64,000 nucleotides of DNA from Gavia stellata (GCF_030936135.1 NC_082595.1:74062135-74126134); one strand, 5' to 3'; shown: positions 12,201-25,250, counted from the stretch's first letter. Program-made: numbers and translations. Notes: a model not told the origin generated them from the sequence alone.

Positions 12201-15200
12201 TATTGTTTTCTTTGTTCTTAGAAGGCCCAGAACAAGCTTGACACATATTTATAAACTCCAAATATGACTAAGAAAAATAGAAACACCTATATTATGCTAA
12301 AGAATTCCAGCTGTTTGATTAGTTTTCTGTACTTGAAGCTCTAGCTCAAACTCTCCTCCCATTACCCTTTTCCACACTCTAAGTTTTTTCAAGGTCTGAT
12401 GTGTATATACTCAAACATAAGCTTGTTTTCAGACAGTGGAACTGCCCAAGTAATTTTTTTTTTTTTTTACTATTAATATTACAAAATTCATCATCATAAT
12501 AGTTTGGGTGAAAGAAAAATTAAGGTTCGCTCAAAAGTGCAAGGCTGAAAACAATTTTTAAAATATATCTTTGATACATATTTGTTCTCAAACAAATATG
12601 AAGTTTTCAGGCATGCTTTGGTAATGGCAGCATTTTGAAATTTTGATGTCTTTTGTTTGAAACTCAAGTATGAACAGAAGCACATTAGGCTACACACACG
12701 TTGATTGTTATCACTAGCAATATATTCTGAAAACTTCAACTTTAATTGCCCCTAACATTATATACAATCGATGTTCACAAAAATCAAGGATACATTTAAG
12801 TTGATTGATCTAAGCATACTCCAAATATGATTATTATTTATACATTTTAGATTGAGAAGACAAAAATGTCTTCAGTAGTGCCAACAACTTCCAAAAAAAT
12901 CAGAGCCCATGGCATATGCTTCTCTTGCACACTTTAAGACAGTGATGCTTACATCTAGACTAATTCTGACTTAAATTTACAAGTGCTAAGCACCGAGATG
13001 CAACAACTGAATATGAAAAACCTCATGGAAAGTAACCTCAGGAACCGACCTATCCTATTTTGGAAAAAGTCTTGCTGAACAAGTAAACTGAATACAAGAA
13101 AGCAACAGTATTTTGGCCATTTCATTGGAAACTACCATCAGAATAATTTCCTATGTCTTCTGACAAGTCACATAATCTGAACAGAAGTTATTGCTAGGAG
13201 CAGGAGGGGAAGCAAGATGGAAGAGAAAGGGAATAACACTTATTTCTTTTTACCTGGAACGACTGTGATTATGAAAGACACATAGGAAAGCTCTGGACAG
13301 CTAGACAAGCACAAAAACTAAGGAATTCATGAACCAAAATAACCAAGAGGAGAAGAACATAGAAACAGATGGTAAAATTAGCCTTCTACTTGAATACAAA
13401 ATATTTATGTGTATTTAATGACTACTAGCTGCTAGTGGTATCATTCTGATAGATTAAAACAGAGTTTGTTTTCTAATTCTCCCTGTCATTCAAAGCAAGA
13501 TTAACAGGTTCCAACAACTTGTTTGTTGCTGAAGGAAAAAAAAAAAAGTCAGGCAGGCAGCAGACCCTGTGAAAGTTTAGCGTAACATCTTATAAGGCTA
13601 AAGAGCAAAATAGGAACAAATAAAATCAGTCTTGCTTACTTTTATATGATGTATGTTTGACTTTTTGTGTAGCTCAATGCTTGTGCATACTGAAAGGTAA
13701 ACTGCATTTTAGAAGTCAAATACAACATTCACAGAACACAAAGGGAGGGCAAGGAAGACAGCATGAGAAAGAAGAAAACAAATGGGAACTCAAATTCACC
13801 AGAAAAAGCATGAACAAGTTACCTTCTCCTCATTATGCCTGGACTTGCTGAGACACCACCCTGAGCATTTCTCTGGCTTCATCTTAAGACACATCTCGGT
13901 TTCTGCCCCTCCTGCCACTCTGAAATTTGAATGCTCTAGACTCCTCTTCCAAAGCTTCAGCCTAGGCTTTTCCATGACCTATTTGCACCTGTCCCCTTTC
14001 ATGCCAATAGGTCACCCTTGAGTTCAAATTGTATTATTTCCTGTCACAGGTGTTCATCTTATTTGCCCCACCAACATACCCCATCACACCTCATTTGATG
14101 TGACTTCATAAGCCATATTCTTTTAGGAAGCCTCTTATACTAATACGACTAATCAGTCTGTAACATTTCCCTAAAAGCATCATAATCAAATGCATAGTTC
14201 TTGATAACTAGCAACCAAAGCTACACTCAAGGAAGGGCTCAGTGAAGGCTTGAATGCTTCCCCATCTCTACAAGGACTACCATCAACATCCTGATACATT
14301 CACAGGACTATACTTGCTTCTCTTAGAGCTACACCAATTGTCAGATGAGTCATTCTCACAGTTACATCTCAAGTAGTTCAGTCATGCTGTGATCAGCTAA
14401 TTCACTTCCATTTCAAGTCGTTTCCCAGTGATGACCTTCAGTAGAGACTTACTAATTTTAAGTGTTCCCCAAGATCTTGTCTTTTCTCTGCTACTCCAGC
14501 CCCATGGCCACCTAGCTTTTCTGATACAGATAAAGATCAAAAAGTCTGGCAATTTTGTAGTGGCAGATTTCATAGCACACAGTAATTTGTGACCTATCTT
14601 TTCTTGACTTGAGCAGAAAGCTTGTCCATCTCATACCTCCCTTATTTATACTACTCTACTGCAGTCTAGAATACTTTTCAACACTGAATTCATAATACCT
14701 GATTAGGATTTTGCCTTCTGTAATTTCCACAGATTACTAAAGCCTCAACATCAGATTTAAATATAAAGACAGACAGAAGTCTGGATAAACACTGCTCATT
14801 CGATAATACTCAAATAAGTTTAAGAATTACTCCCCACCTCACTCCAGGTGAATACTTACTATTAAGCTGTTTCTTCTCTTCAGATAGAGTAGAAGAAATC
14901 TCTGGAAGCATTAAGAAAAAACAACGAGCATGACAGTAAGAAGTTATAGCACAGTACTTGCATACGTCATGCTAAAGAATTAAACCAAAGTAAGGATCTC
15001 CAAATAAACCTTCCAAAACATTAAGAAATTGACCAGGACACTTCAGATATCAAGAAGTCACAAATAAATGCAGCACTGATTACCATTTCAAAAGATTATG
15101 TATAATTAAAAAATACTATGTTAAAAATGCCAAAAGTTGCACAGCACTAAAGGGTAGGAAATGCAAGAACTCTGGCACTTCAGAACAAACATCAGAGATT

Positions 15201-18200
15201 ATCTTGTGCAATTATAAACTTCATAGCTAAGGAGCTCGCTAAATCTGTCAGACTTTTGATGAGACTTGTCTCACGACAGCACAGAGTAGACACTGAATCT
15301 GACCGACCCAATCCTTGGCAATCTAAACCCAATCCTTGGCAGAAACCCAGGAAAAAAGAAAATCTTCCTATAAGCTCCTTCTGTGAAATGGTTTTACTTG
15401 ACGAGTTATTACCTGAGTTTTTCCTTAAATCTACACCATTCTGCAACTACTCCAAACAAACAAAAGCAGAAAAAAAGAAGATAAATACCAAGCAAGTGAA
15501 TTACATAATTTCAATTCATGTATAAGGTGCTCAACTCAAGGGGAAAGGCACTGCACCTCTCAGCCACGTACCCTGCTCATAGCAAATCTATGGGGAAACT
15601 AGTCCTCTGGATGTACCAAAGCCCTTTTCTGCCTTCTCTACATTGCACATCTCAGAATGTCCCAATATGAAGGCCCATTTTATATTCTCTTTTATGAGAG
15701 CCAGGTTTGAGGAAGTGGGAGAAACCAATGTGTTCTTCCTGCTGCCTTTTAAGAAAACCAAAATGTGAATGTTTCTCCCCTGTTCTTCTGAATCTCTCCC
15801 AGTGCTCTGCATCACAGCAGCCAATGTTAGAAGAAAAATGCCACTATGAGAGCAGTGAAGGAAAGGCTCCTGCAACAAAGCACCAAGCATACAGTATTGC
15901 AAAATGACTTCAGAGCTGACCAAGAGCTGCCTTCATCAGAGGCTTTCATGTTGCGCCACTATAAGGTAAAAACAAAACTCTCCACAAAACAAAACTGTCT
16001 CCACTCATCAGTGGGACAGTTCACCCCAAATTTTTGGTTGAAGCTATATTTGTCTGTTCATTCTGCTATACACCACTTCAAGCTTTCTACCAGGATAGGC
16101 AAGTCATTCACAAAAATTTATTTCTGATTAAAGGTAATTTTTTGTGTACAGATGTCTACTCTCATTTCACGACATTTTAACACACTGCACCAAAATTGGC
16201 ATTGCAATTTTAAGGACAGTTTGAGGCATTTCCAAGACACAGCCCTACCTCTCTTCCTTGGATGACACCACAGCTCTCAGCCTAATCTCACTGAATTATC
16301 AATAATACAATATGCATTCTGACTCCCAAGTTATGTTACCACTGAAGTAACATAGGGACATATACTAAGATGTATCTATGAGAAACACTAGCAGTATTAA
16401 AAGATACCAGACAACAAACTAATGTCCATGCTAATGTTTACAGCTGAGTACCCTGAAGGGAAGGCAAGCAGCTTAATGCTGTACAGAGATACTGAAATAA
16501 TCTCTTACATGCCTGGGTACTGCTGTAGTTGCTGCACTGGCCTTCTCAGCAAGTGCAAACACTATACATTTCAGTGCACAGCTCCACTGCTCTGAAACAT
16601 CACAGAAGGGACATGCCAGAAATTCCTATTAGTCACTACCATACCGTCAAGCAGCACTCCCAAAAGACAAGCTAGCAAAACATTAACTATCATCAGCACC
16701 TTCAGAAGACTCTTCTTTCTTAAAAACACCCTGGAGTATGCAAGGACAAGCTTCAGCTTCCTTAAACAGTTCAGTGAGCAAGTAATTGTACCATCTTCCA
16801 AAAAACCACAAGATCACAGGAAACAAAACTAAGCTAAACAACCAAAAGTCTTCCAGCAGTGCCCCAACAAACCTGCCTTACTTGCACTGTATTGAGACTG
16901 TACCAAACAGCAAGTATTGATGCTTGCTCTACTGCCAAACCCTAACCCTCTGCCACAAAAAGAAAGCAATTTATACTGTAATTTAAAGGCCTGTCTTTCC
17001 TCTGTACTTATGAGCCTATTTAATCTTATATTCAAAACCATGCATCTTAACTCTGTATTTTATTCTTTCATTTTCAAATGCAAACTTTGCTGAACACGGT
17101 CTTCTGGAAGGACACAAGACAAAAATTATTGCTGCCTGACGGTGAAGTTCATCAATCACGTTTCTGATAATTCACTATTCAGAAGAGGAGGATACATAGC
17201 CTATCAGGAATCAAAGTAAACTGTGAGAATTTTACAATGAAGAATTTCAGCAAATCCAGTCTAATCAGTTTTATTCTTAATTAGCGAAGTTACATGTTTT
17301 CAAGCCTGAAATGGCCAAAAGAGACACAGGCAACAGAACAGGTTTTTTACACAGCTGGCAACCTTTATCCTGCAAATTTTATTATAGCAAAATGGATAAA
17401 GTAGTCCTATTACAGATGAAAGCAGAAGAAAAAGTGAACAGCAGAAAATGGACTGTCATAGCTGGCAGGGGCAAAGATATGTTTGTTTTTTACTGACTGG
17501 CTGTCACAAGAATTCCTTCCAGTTGCAGAAAAGCTAGATTAATGAAATTAGCAAAAGTCAGGTTTACTTTTAAATTTCTAACCCAGCTGACAAAGTGGCA
17601 GTAACTTATCTGTAATACCTCAACTTCATGAAGCAGTTATGCTGTCGAGGTTTCTGCATACTTCGCAGCATTTAGCTTAAAAGCTCCACGCTGGAATTAG
17701 CTACCTAGCAACATGGAGATGTAAAATACTATTCCCCTTCACGTATAGAACAAACTCAACCTAACTGTTAGGTGATGTGATCTAAGCACTAAGCAAATAT
17801 GCAGTGCACCTCGTCAGAAGTTGAAGAGCTACAAGAGATGTCTTAATTTGTGAACCAAAGGATGCCCCAGAATTTGAGGAAAAAGAGTTGCAAACACCAA
17901 TTTTTTCATGTTTTCACTGTAGTTTTGCTAAGGGTCAATATTCAGTAATAGTATCTGCTTCCTAGGTATAGGAAATTTTGGTTTGTAGTCCACAACAAAA
18001 ACAAATACCAAAGATTAAAGTCTCTGGAAACCATCACCAGCATTTTAAGACAATATACTACATCTCTTGCTGTCCTGGTTCAGAGGAGTCTGTTGTATCA
18101 GCAGATTTTTCGCCAAGTAAATTCAAACTAAAGGACCCAATAAAGTGTTCTCGCCATAAAGCGTATTCAAATATCTCAATACATATGCAACTTGCCAGAC

Positions 18201-21200
18201 CTATGTCTGGTGCTGAAATCACCAGATTGAAAATACTGACTTATTTCAAGATGAGAGAGCTGCCTATGACAGTTTGTACCTTGGGATCAGAAGAAGAAAG
18301 AGGGATCATGGGGAAAAAGATAAATAAATTATTTCTATATACATATGCACATAACACACACACCTGTTTTCTGATGACTAAAAACAAAAGAAGAAATGTA
18401 GCAGTACATTAATTATAGAAGTCTTCATGCATAAAATAGTTTCATCTTCAGATATCTGCTGTAAAAAGACTGAGTATGTGCAACAGCCTTCACCTCTATG
18501 CAAGAATAGAGAGTCTCCTTGTAAATATGATGATTTAGGATTTCTCATAATTTCCAGACAACTTTGGAATAAAGCATAATAGAAATAATTTCATTCTTAA
18601 AACCCTCACCTCTTGGAGCAGCAATAGGCTTGAGAGCCATTCTCCCAACAAGACATTCCTTCAGCATCGATTCATAATTGACCCAACGATGAACCTATAT
18701 TAACAAAATTGGTTTTCACAAAATTTGTAATTCTTACTATGTTGTTCTATGCACTGAAATAGAAAAGTTCATTTTTGTACAGGGGCTAGTATAATTCATT
18801 TAGCAGATTTTTTTTTTTAAACAGACACTCATTATTGCATTGTTCAGTACTTTTTTTTACTTCTATTACAGATAGCATGTAATCAAATGAAAAAAATAGG
18901 ACCATGAAAAAGTGACAGTTTAGTTTATTCATTTATGTTTTGCAGTATCTGAACATCATAACCTTGAGCTACAGAAAATATTTCAGAAGAACATTTTTAT
19001 GATGTATGCTATGCAATTAACAGAATAAAGAACTTGTCTTTACCAGAAGGGTAATTAGTCTTGTTTAGATAAAAGTGAAGGGAGAAGGGATGAAGGAAAC
19101 AAAGATAAAGAATAGTAGTTTAGACACACAAACACCTCCTACCAAGTTGGTGTATTTCTGTTTGTACTATCACTGAATTATTTGGAAACTACCTATTTTA
19201 GAAAATCAAATGAAGTGAAGAAAAAGCAGTAGCTTTACAGACCAGAACTAGAGAACTTGCAGGGGAAATGGATGGCAGAAAAGCCAATTCTGATAGGGCG
19301 TCCAGGATAACATCACAAGAAGAGAAAAGGAAACAAAGTGCTGCATGACAGATTTGAATGTTATGTAGAGATTTAAAAATAAAAACTTTAAACTGGACAA
19401 GCTAGGGAGACGAGATGAAGAATCCCATCCACAAGTTGTGGTTTCCTCATATACAGATAAGAGAAAGAAATGAAGGATTTTGAATGACAGTTAATTTTTC
19501 CAGAAATCTAAGAAATGCTAGCAATCTACCAAACTCTTTAAGAGATCAGTATCTGACAGACACAGAATGCTAAGGCAGAGGGGATAACTACAGAAATACC
19601 TCCAGAACAGAAAAGGCATCAGCCAGAAGCAAAAATGTGAACATCGTATTTTAAGGATCTAAACACTGTTTTCCACTCCTACAACAAAACAAACTAGAAA
19701 AAAAGAAATATAGCAAGTATGTATCTGAACTTAGTAACAACTTCAGGGGCTTCCCCAAATACTCCTGATGTCAAGACTCGTGTTTCCAAGTACATCATAC
19801 AGTACAGTGATGTACTGTGATCCAGCTGCAGAATTCCAGGCCACAACTTGATACTGGATAAACTTTTAGGAGAGAAACTCCAAATTTCTTGAAACCAGAG
19901 AATTATGCTCAAACCCAACACTTCATTTGTGAAAGGATTAACCAAAGACAAACTTAAAGCTAAAACATCATCACTTCTTTATTTACATTCATTGTTAAAA
20001 ACATTTTGTAAATAAAGGCATAACATACTGTGATGCATGAAATGTAAAGGGCTAACAGATTTCCTTTCAGAAACAGAAGAGATTTCCTTTCTCCTCTCTC
20101 CCAGTTTCTCAGACAAACCTTGTGAGCCAAGGCGATTCAAGGAATGTCAGTTTCTAAAAAATACCAACTCAGTGAATCATCTTTTATGGCACCAGGTTTG
20201 CAAGCGATTCCTTACAGAATGTACACCCATTCTACAGACGCTGCAGTCTTTTCAAAACATTTAAAAAAGTGGTAAACAAAAGTGACCAACTGTCATCTTG
20301 TGATTTGTTCACAATCAGTTAATAACAGGCCCAGCACTTTTTCTTAGTACTTTGTTTGCTGATAGTGCAGCAGCCAAGTTAATAGACAAAAGAATACTAC
20401 AAGCATTTTTCAAGAAGCGAAAGTTCTGAGAAGAAAATGCCTCTCAAACAACAGCAATTAGCCATTGTAGTAATTTATTAAGAAGGTGGTATCTCAAGTT
20501 GATGCTAGCTTTATTGCAAGCAAAAATTAAAATTAATTTAATAAAATTAAAAGCTAAAAATTAATTTAATAAAATGGTCAAATTGCAGCATCATTCCAAC
20601 AACATAAAGTCACTTTTTCATTACTGTTTTTTGGTACAAAGTTTAAACTACATGCCTCTTTCAGCACACATTAAGTGCCATTCTGAGTAGTAACCCATTG
20701 CCTTTCCTTAGACCTGAAAAAGTTCAAATCACCACTTCCACTGGAATGCCCTAAAAATAATCAGAAAACATGCATTTTTCAAAATACCTTTCAGTGAGCA
20801 AGCGTCATTCGCTGCCAGTTGTTCTCACCTGATCAAAGAGATCTGTACCATCAGTTCCTGCTGCTTTCATTAGTTCATCCTCACCACCGGGATGATACTC
20901 CATGTATGGTGTGACATTATATACAAATCCTGCAGAAAATGGAATAAAGGAACATGAGAAGCATTTCTACAACCACTCCTATCTCCAAAATCAGCTGAAA
21001 GGTTATTGCATATTGAACAGCATAATGTAGACATGATCAGAACAAACTGTATGACTTTCCAAAAACAGAAAGGTAAGTTACACAACCATATAGAGCACAA
21101 GATGTATCTTACTACACAGAGGGGCCAATTTTACAGTGCCATACCACTTGTCCTAGTGAACGTCTGGAGAAACCTGCAGGGTTAAGACTTTAACAAAATA

Positions 21201-24200
21201 AACACTTGAAGTTGAATATGATGTATCCTAGCTAGGGGGTAAAAGAACCAGAGGCTGGTTTAAATAGAGACATAAAATTGAGCCAGTTAGCGCACAGAAT
21301 TGTTTTCACTCTCCCTTCCAATTAAGTTACTCCTGAAGTGCTGTCATAGTTGTTTCCCTACCACCCATCACCTATGGAATAAAATGCCTATGGGAACGAA
21401 CCGTCTCCCATAAGGAAAAACTGCTACCATCGGCAACAACATTTTCATTTTTCAGATTCAGCAATATAAAAAACTAAACATAGCCTATGCTTATTAAAGG
21501 CTTACAACTCTGGTACCAGATTTGTCCCAGTAAAAGGGCTCAGCATTCCTTCTACGCGAGTACAATTCTTAGCATTTCCAGGGAGATAAAACAATGCTTC
21601 TTCATAGGTCTGAAATGATGAAGTCTAATTATTGTTGCTATGCAACAAGAGTAATCAGAGCCTGGAGAATGCAGCTATAAACAGATTTAACTACAGGCAT
21701 ATTGTTGCTTAGAGGACTATTGCAGGCTTAGCTAGCAGAATATTTAAAGATATATAACATTATCAAAACAGGAAGCTACCAGAAGCGGAACTGTGCCACT
21801 GCTTTCATAAGAAGCTTTTAACACATTAAGAAGTGTACATTAATTACTTCAGAAGGAGAGGTAGGCATTCAGCACTGGGCCGGGGGGAGACATACTTGGG
21901 ACAATCCTACTTGGCAAGAACAACCATCCCAGACAACAAAGGAAGGATCTCTGCATATTTTACTGACCTGATCTTCTGATGGATGTATGCACTATGCCAT
22001 CTTGTGTGCAGCACTGATTACTGCACACAAGAAAATATAACTAAATATCTACATAGTTAGGACTTCCTGAATATTAGCCAAATGTTCAATTTAACATCAA
22101 ACCTGCAGGAGCAAAAGAAATCTCATATAGATATCCCTCACTTTTTTTACCCCCCCGACATCCCACTTTATATATTTATGGCCTATACGACAGCTTTCTT
22201 TGACAATCACCATACTGGTCTTTGAACAAAGTTAGCTCCTAATCTTCTTCCATTTTGCATTCCTCTCATTAATTTCTGCTCTTTGTATAGAGCTAGTCTA
22301 ACTACCAAAGCAAAGACTTAATTTAGCTTTTCCACAACGGTGTTATTTTACTACCTGTCCACATATCAGCTCTACAGATAATCTACCAGGATTCTCAGTT
22401 ATGCAGTTTTTTTCATCAGTAGTTCTAGAACAAAGAAGAGGCTGAGATGGGAAAATTTAGAGACAGATACAGAAGCAGCATGACAGAGTTCTTGTAAAAA
22501 CTAAACTCAGAGATGCAATCAAGGGGGCGAAAAAAGAGATTAAAACCAAAACAAATGTTTTTAAGCAGTGATTCTGTCTGCAGTAGTAGATGTTCCTTTT
22601 TGTGAGAGAAAAAAAGAACAGACCTCTACAGTAAGTAAGTTTTCTTCAGCTCTCCTCCCACTATAGTTTTGCCAGTATGTGCAAGAGCAGCACAAAGAGC
22701 ATTAACAATCCTATTATTTTGTTCAAAAGCCAGTACTGCATGATGTTTTACTGTTACTTTCACTCTCATCCCCTTTAACGCCCAACAAAAACACAGTCAC
22801 CCTCATAAAGAAATTCTTAACTGTTACCACTAACACGAAGCACTCTTCCTACAGAAAGGTCACAATAGCTACTCTGATCTTCTTAATCTATCTTCATGGG
22901 AAGTGCTGTTATCGCATAACAAATTTAAGGAGATATTAATGTATTTTAGCCTCTAAATAATTAAACTAGAGAGTAAACATTTTACTCCTTTCTGTAAGGC
23001 AACTAGGAACTTTTATCTTCAGCACTGAAAATACTCTTCTAGCCAGGGCTATTGCTCCAAACCACCTTTCACACACTGTTAACTTATTACATATAATACT
23101 TTCACTTTTTGAGCTAAAATTTCATAAAAATAACAAATAGAATAGCTTAGTTACCACAGATATTTGTTATGCTAGATGCAGATTACAACTGCTCTATGTG
23201 GCAACTGTCATTTGCCTTACTAGATGTTATGAAGTAATACATGGGCTTACACACTTATTTCCCAAAGACCATTCTACACATTTAAGTAACATTTTTAATA
23301 TTTATATGTCTCTAGATGCTTTAAAGCTACCCCTAAAACTATTCAACTGCTAAGGATAATAAACTCTCCAAGACTGAGGAGTGTAAGTACATGTCAGCAT
23401 TTTCAATACCTTATTCTTGCTAAGCCCTTGTTGTTTGAGGCACCATTTACAATCTTGTGTTTTGTTATTTTCATATGCAATCATAAAATAGGGGTAAAAT
23501 ATGCCCACTTGGAAGACTTCTTAAGAAAGGCTTGAAAGCAAAGAAAAGCTTTGTTACATAAAACCTCTAACTTGAACAAAGTTACATCCTATTACATCAA
23601 GATTACACCCGGCCTAAACATAAATGGCACAGTTTGTTTTGGGATATGGCATTTGTTGTTGTTGTTTGATTGGGGTTTGTTGCTTCTTTAAGTACAGGAG
23701 AAGCTAGACAAAAAAAAGCTGAAGCGACATCACAGCAACCAACCTCTTATACATATCCAGCAGTCCTCCCTTTTGTTGTGCTTAGCAAGCTCATCTTCGG
23801 TCACTTCAATCAGCCTCCCTTTTAAACCAGTCAAGTCCTTCCCACTTTTAGTTAGTCGAATCCAATCCATAAGACTCCTTCCTGGTTTTAAAGGTACCTA
23901 AAAAATAACAAGTGTAGAAGTGTTACTAACTCCAGAGGAAGAAACAGCTATTCAATACACTTTTTTAAGCTCCCAAGAAGGACTCGGGCAAAACAAGAAA
24001 TAACACAACCTGTATTCTTCACTGATATTTCGAAGCCCTACTCAACAGTAAGGCTCCTTAAGGAAGCTTCCTAACATAGTAACGCAGGCAAAGGAATTAT
24101 TGAACGCCAACAAACATTTAGTCAACTCTTCCCGAAGCAAACTGTAGATACCAAGTCCTCCTGTGATGGCAGAAAGTTTTTATCAGTCTCATTTGAGTTA

Positions 24201-25250
24201 TGGCCTGGAAACATGCGAGCAACAAAGAGAGATTTGAAAATCATGGCCAGGTAGGACAAGGTAGGAAATTTCACCTTCACAGCATTCATAAAGGCTTTCT
24301 GCAAGCCCTACAGCAATTGGAAATCTCACCCAGAGAAATTTTGCACCAAACTCTTCTAGCTTACCAGGGGATCCGTGGCCTGCCTGAAAGGCAGAGCCAA
24401 ATCTTCAAGGTGTCTAGCATCTTCCTTTTCAACTGCACCACAGACTGGGAACCCCTTTGATCCAAACTCTAACAGCAGTGAGCAGGGTTAAAGAATCATG
24501 GTCTTACAAAACCACAGCAAAACCAGAAGCAAGAAAACTAAAGGGCAAATAGACCCACACCACTTGATGCTACTTTAGTATAAGTAGGAGTTTGCTTTCC
24601 AAGTGAGGTCTGCAGACACCAAGTGCCCCCAAAAGCACTCCAAAGATGAAGACCCATAGCGTACGCTGTTCGCACTAATTTCAAGCTGAAAGTCTCCGTC
24701 TCTGCACAGGAGGAACCCTGAGAGCCTGGGAAGGCAGAGCAGGAAGCACTGTCAGCACCGCCTTCTAAAACGAGAAGTACGAAGTAGTTTTTAGCGACGC
24801 CGCAGAGCCACCCCTCGCCCGGGGGCCTTGTCACCACCGCCGCCGCGTCCCCTCGGCGGTTGCTGGAGCACAAGACCTCTCCAGGGCAGCGGCCAGAGGC
24901 AACCCTGCCCCAGCCGCAACCGGGAGCCGACGGGAAATCACAGCGGCTCCGCCGAGAGGCGCCAGGCCACGCAGCCGGCCGGAACGAAGCGAGAGAGCGC
25001 CTGACACCACCGGGCCGTAGCCCCGGCCCGCACCCGCGCCCTCCGCGAGCGACAGTCACCGACAGCCCCACGGCCGGAGCGTAAGCAGCCCCGCAGGGCC
25101 CCAGGCCGCGGTGCCGAGGAAGGCCCCAGCGCCGGCTGCCACTGACCCCCGCGGCGACGGCCGAGCTGTCCCTACCTTGGCGCGGCCGCCCGCAGCCACC
25201 CGCTGCTGGGAGCTGGGCGCAGGGAAAGCCTGCGGCGGCACGTTCAGCAT
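6078..25250 (-). CDS. CYB5R4: Cytochrome b5 reductase 4 (NCB5OR), 5' part: coding exons 1-10
   Basis: Ten exons on the minus strand join in phase into 273 codons plus one base and match the vertebrate CYB5R4/NCB5OR protein. The order is an N-terminal segment that starts MLNVP, a cytochrome b5 domain (about residues 52-130, with HPGG at 89-92 and VHRW at 111-114), and a CS (p23-like) domain (about 171-265). In the family these are followed by a FAD/NADH reductase domain; none of it is present, so the gene runs off the left edge. The enzyme is a soluble NAD(P)H-dependent heme/flavin oxidoreductase linked to the endoplasmic reticulum, and it is tied to fatty-acid desaturation and oxidative-stress defence. 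Predicted heme ligands His89 and His112 are at the same numbers as in human. All nine introns inside have GT/AG ends. The promoter is in a CpG island and RIPPLY2 lies upstream on the same strand. Confidence 0.96.
6201..6883 (-). other. CYB5R4 intron 9
   Basis: A 683 bp AT-rich intron. No further feature recognised. Confidence 0.85.
6884..6916 (-). CDS. CYB5R4: CYB5R4 coding exon 9 (33 bp micro-exon)
   Basis: A 33-base exon for [11 protein letters not shown] (residues 222-232), flanked by TTTCAG and GTAAGT. It matches the human LSHEVQEDFS stretch and keeps the phase between exons 8 and 10. Confidence 0.92.
6917..7506 (-). other. CYB5R4 intron 8
   Basis: A 590 bp AT-rich intron between two strongly supported exons. 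No further feature recognised. Confidence 0.85.
7507..7600 (-). CDS. CYB5R4: CYB5R4 coding exon 8 (CS domain)
   Basis: Encodes residues 191-221 plus one base. It starts [20 protein letters not shown] and ends HSYLVEV. It is separated from exon 7 by an intron of only 101 bp (acceptor ATGAAAG, donor GTTG|GTAGGT). It matches the DINLDSIIVDHQNDSFRAE part of the human CS domain, with many substitutions. Confidence 0.93.
7702..7759 (-). CDS. CYB5R4: CYB5R4 coding exon 7 (start of CS domain)
   Basis: Encodes residues 171-190, [20 protein letters not shown], the first strands of the CS (p23-like) domain and almost identical to mammals. The acceptor is TTTACAG|TTATG and the donor AAG|GTAAGTG. Confidence 0.96.
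7760..9349 (-). other. CYB5R4 intron 6
   Basis: About 1.6 kb, with a slightly GC-richer patch at 8450-8700. No repeat or coding signal recognised. Confidence 0.85.
9350..9404 (-). CDS. CYB5R4: CYB5R4 coding exon 6 (linker)
   Basis: Encodes residues 153-170 plus two bases, [18 protein letters not shown]. The acceptor is TTTGTAG|GTATG and the donor CCAAG|GTAAAC. It continues the inter-domain linker, corresponding to the GMLPKSQV region of the human protein. Confidence 0.88.
9405..14859 (-). other. CYB5R4 intron 5
   Basis: About 5.5 kb, the largest complete intron of this gene in the window. It contains a poly-T run (9487-9502), an ancient CR1 in the opposite orientation to the gene (about 10862-12186) and a T-run at 12457-12468. 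Confidence 0.85.
10862..12186 (+). mobile_element. Old, degraded CR1 LINE (RT region to 3' end)
   Basis: Degraded but collinear with CR1. GAACCAACTAAGGAAAGTGC and the AGAGCAAACTTCAGC.TGTTCCAG region come first, then CTCATAGCCACATTGGAGAG (reverse-transcriptase part), GTGATTCTTCCTCTCTGTTCAGC, CTGGAGTACTGTATCCAGTT, and the AGGAGGCTGAGGGAACTG part. The 3' end is at about 12106-12186 (GGAGACTGGACCGAAC..CCTTCCAATCTGAACTA). An A-rich segment at about 11998-12042 sits before the 3' end. All reading frames are broken. Confidence 0.8.
14860..14901 (-). CDS. CYB5R4: CYB5R4 coding exon 5 (42 bp linker exon)
   Basis: A very short exon for residues 139-152, [14 protein letters not shown], plus one base. 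It has a TTCCAG acceptor and a strong GTAAGT donor. It matches the linker (EEKK..LN) between the b5 and CS domains in the mammalian protein. The linker sequence is poorly conserved, so the call rests on splice phase and the EEKKxLN core. Confidence 0.88.
14902..18609 (-). other. CYB5R4 intron 4
   Basis: A 3.7 kb AT-rich intron. A direct repeat CCCAATCCTTGGCA occurs twice at about 15307-15341. A short AACCCTAACCCT stretch near 16938 is too short to mean anything telomeric. No coding signal. Confidence 0.85.
18610..18694 (-). CDS. CYB5R4: CYB5R4 coding exon 4 (heme ligand 2)
   Basis: Encodes residues 111-138 plus one base: [20 protein letters not shown]. His112 is the second axial heme ligand position. 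The acceptor is ATATAG|GTTCAT and the donor AGAG|GTGAGG. The exon closes the b5 domain and starts the linker. Confidence 0.97.
18695..20828 (-). other. CYB5R4 intron 3
   Basis: A 2.1 kb AT-rich intron with a tandem-like duplication at 20523-20575. No coding signal. Confidence 0.85.
20523..20575. repeat. AT-rich direct repeat
   Basis: The unit AAAATTAATTTAATAAAAT occurs twice, about 34 bases apart from start to start, within an A/T-only tract. This is a local duplication in intron 3. Confidence 0.7.
20829..20929 (-). CDS. CYB5R4: CYB5R4 coding exon 3 (heme ligand 1)
   Basis: Encodes residues 77-110, with the cytochrome b5 signature [13 protein letters not shown]. His89 of HPGG is the first axial heme ligand in the family. 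The acceptor is CTGCAG|GATTTG and the donor CAG|GTGAGA. The exon ends on a codon boundary. Confidence 0.97.
20930..23743 (-). other. CYB5R4 intron 2
   Basis: A 2.8 kb AT-rich intron without recognisable repeats. A small (GTT)n run lies near 23654-23667. Confidence 0.85.
23744..23897 (-). CDS. CYB5R4: CYB5R4 coding exon 2
   Basis: Encodes residues 26-76 plus the first base of codon 77: [20 protein letters not shown], then the start of the cytochrome b5 domain (the [13 protein letters not shown] stretch and DCWICIRG). The acceptor is TTTTAG|GTACC and the donor AGAG|GTTGGT. The donor fits the consensus less well after GT, but the reading frame and the homology support it. Confidence 0.95.
23898..25175 (-). 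other. CYB5R4 intron 1
   Basis: A 1.28 kb intron, AT-rich on its left and becoming CpG-rich from about 24780 towards exon 1. The long open frames here on both strands come from the GC-rich composition. Confidence 0.85.

Noticed and set aside
16937..16950. AACCCTAACCCT, telomere-like.
   Set aside because: It has only two units, which is expected by chance in 64 kb.
24538..25071. 177-codon frame on the minus strand next to CYB5R4 exon 1.
   Set aside because: It lies inside CYB5R4 intron 1 and is open mainly because of the CpG island. It has no similarity to the gene.
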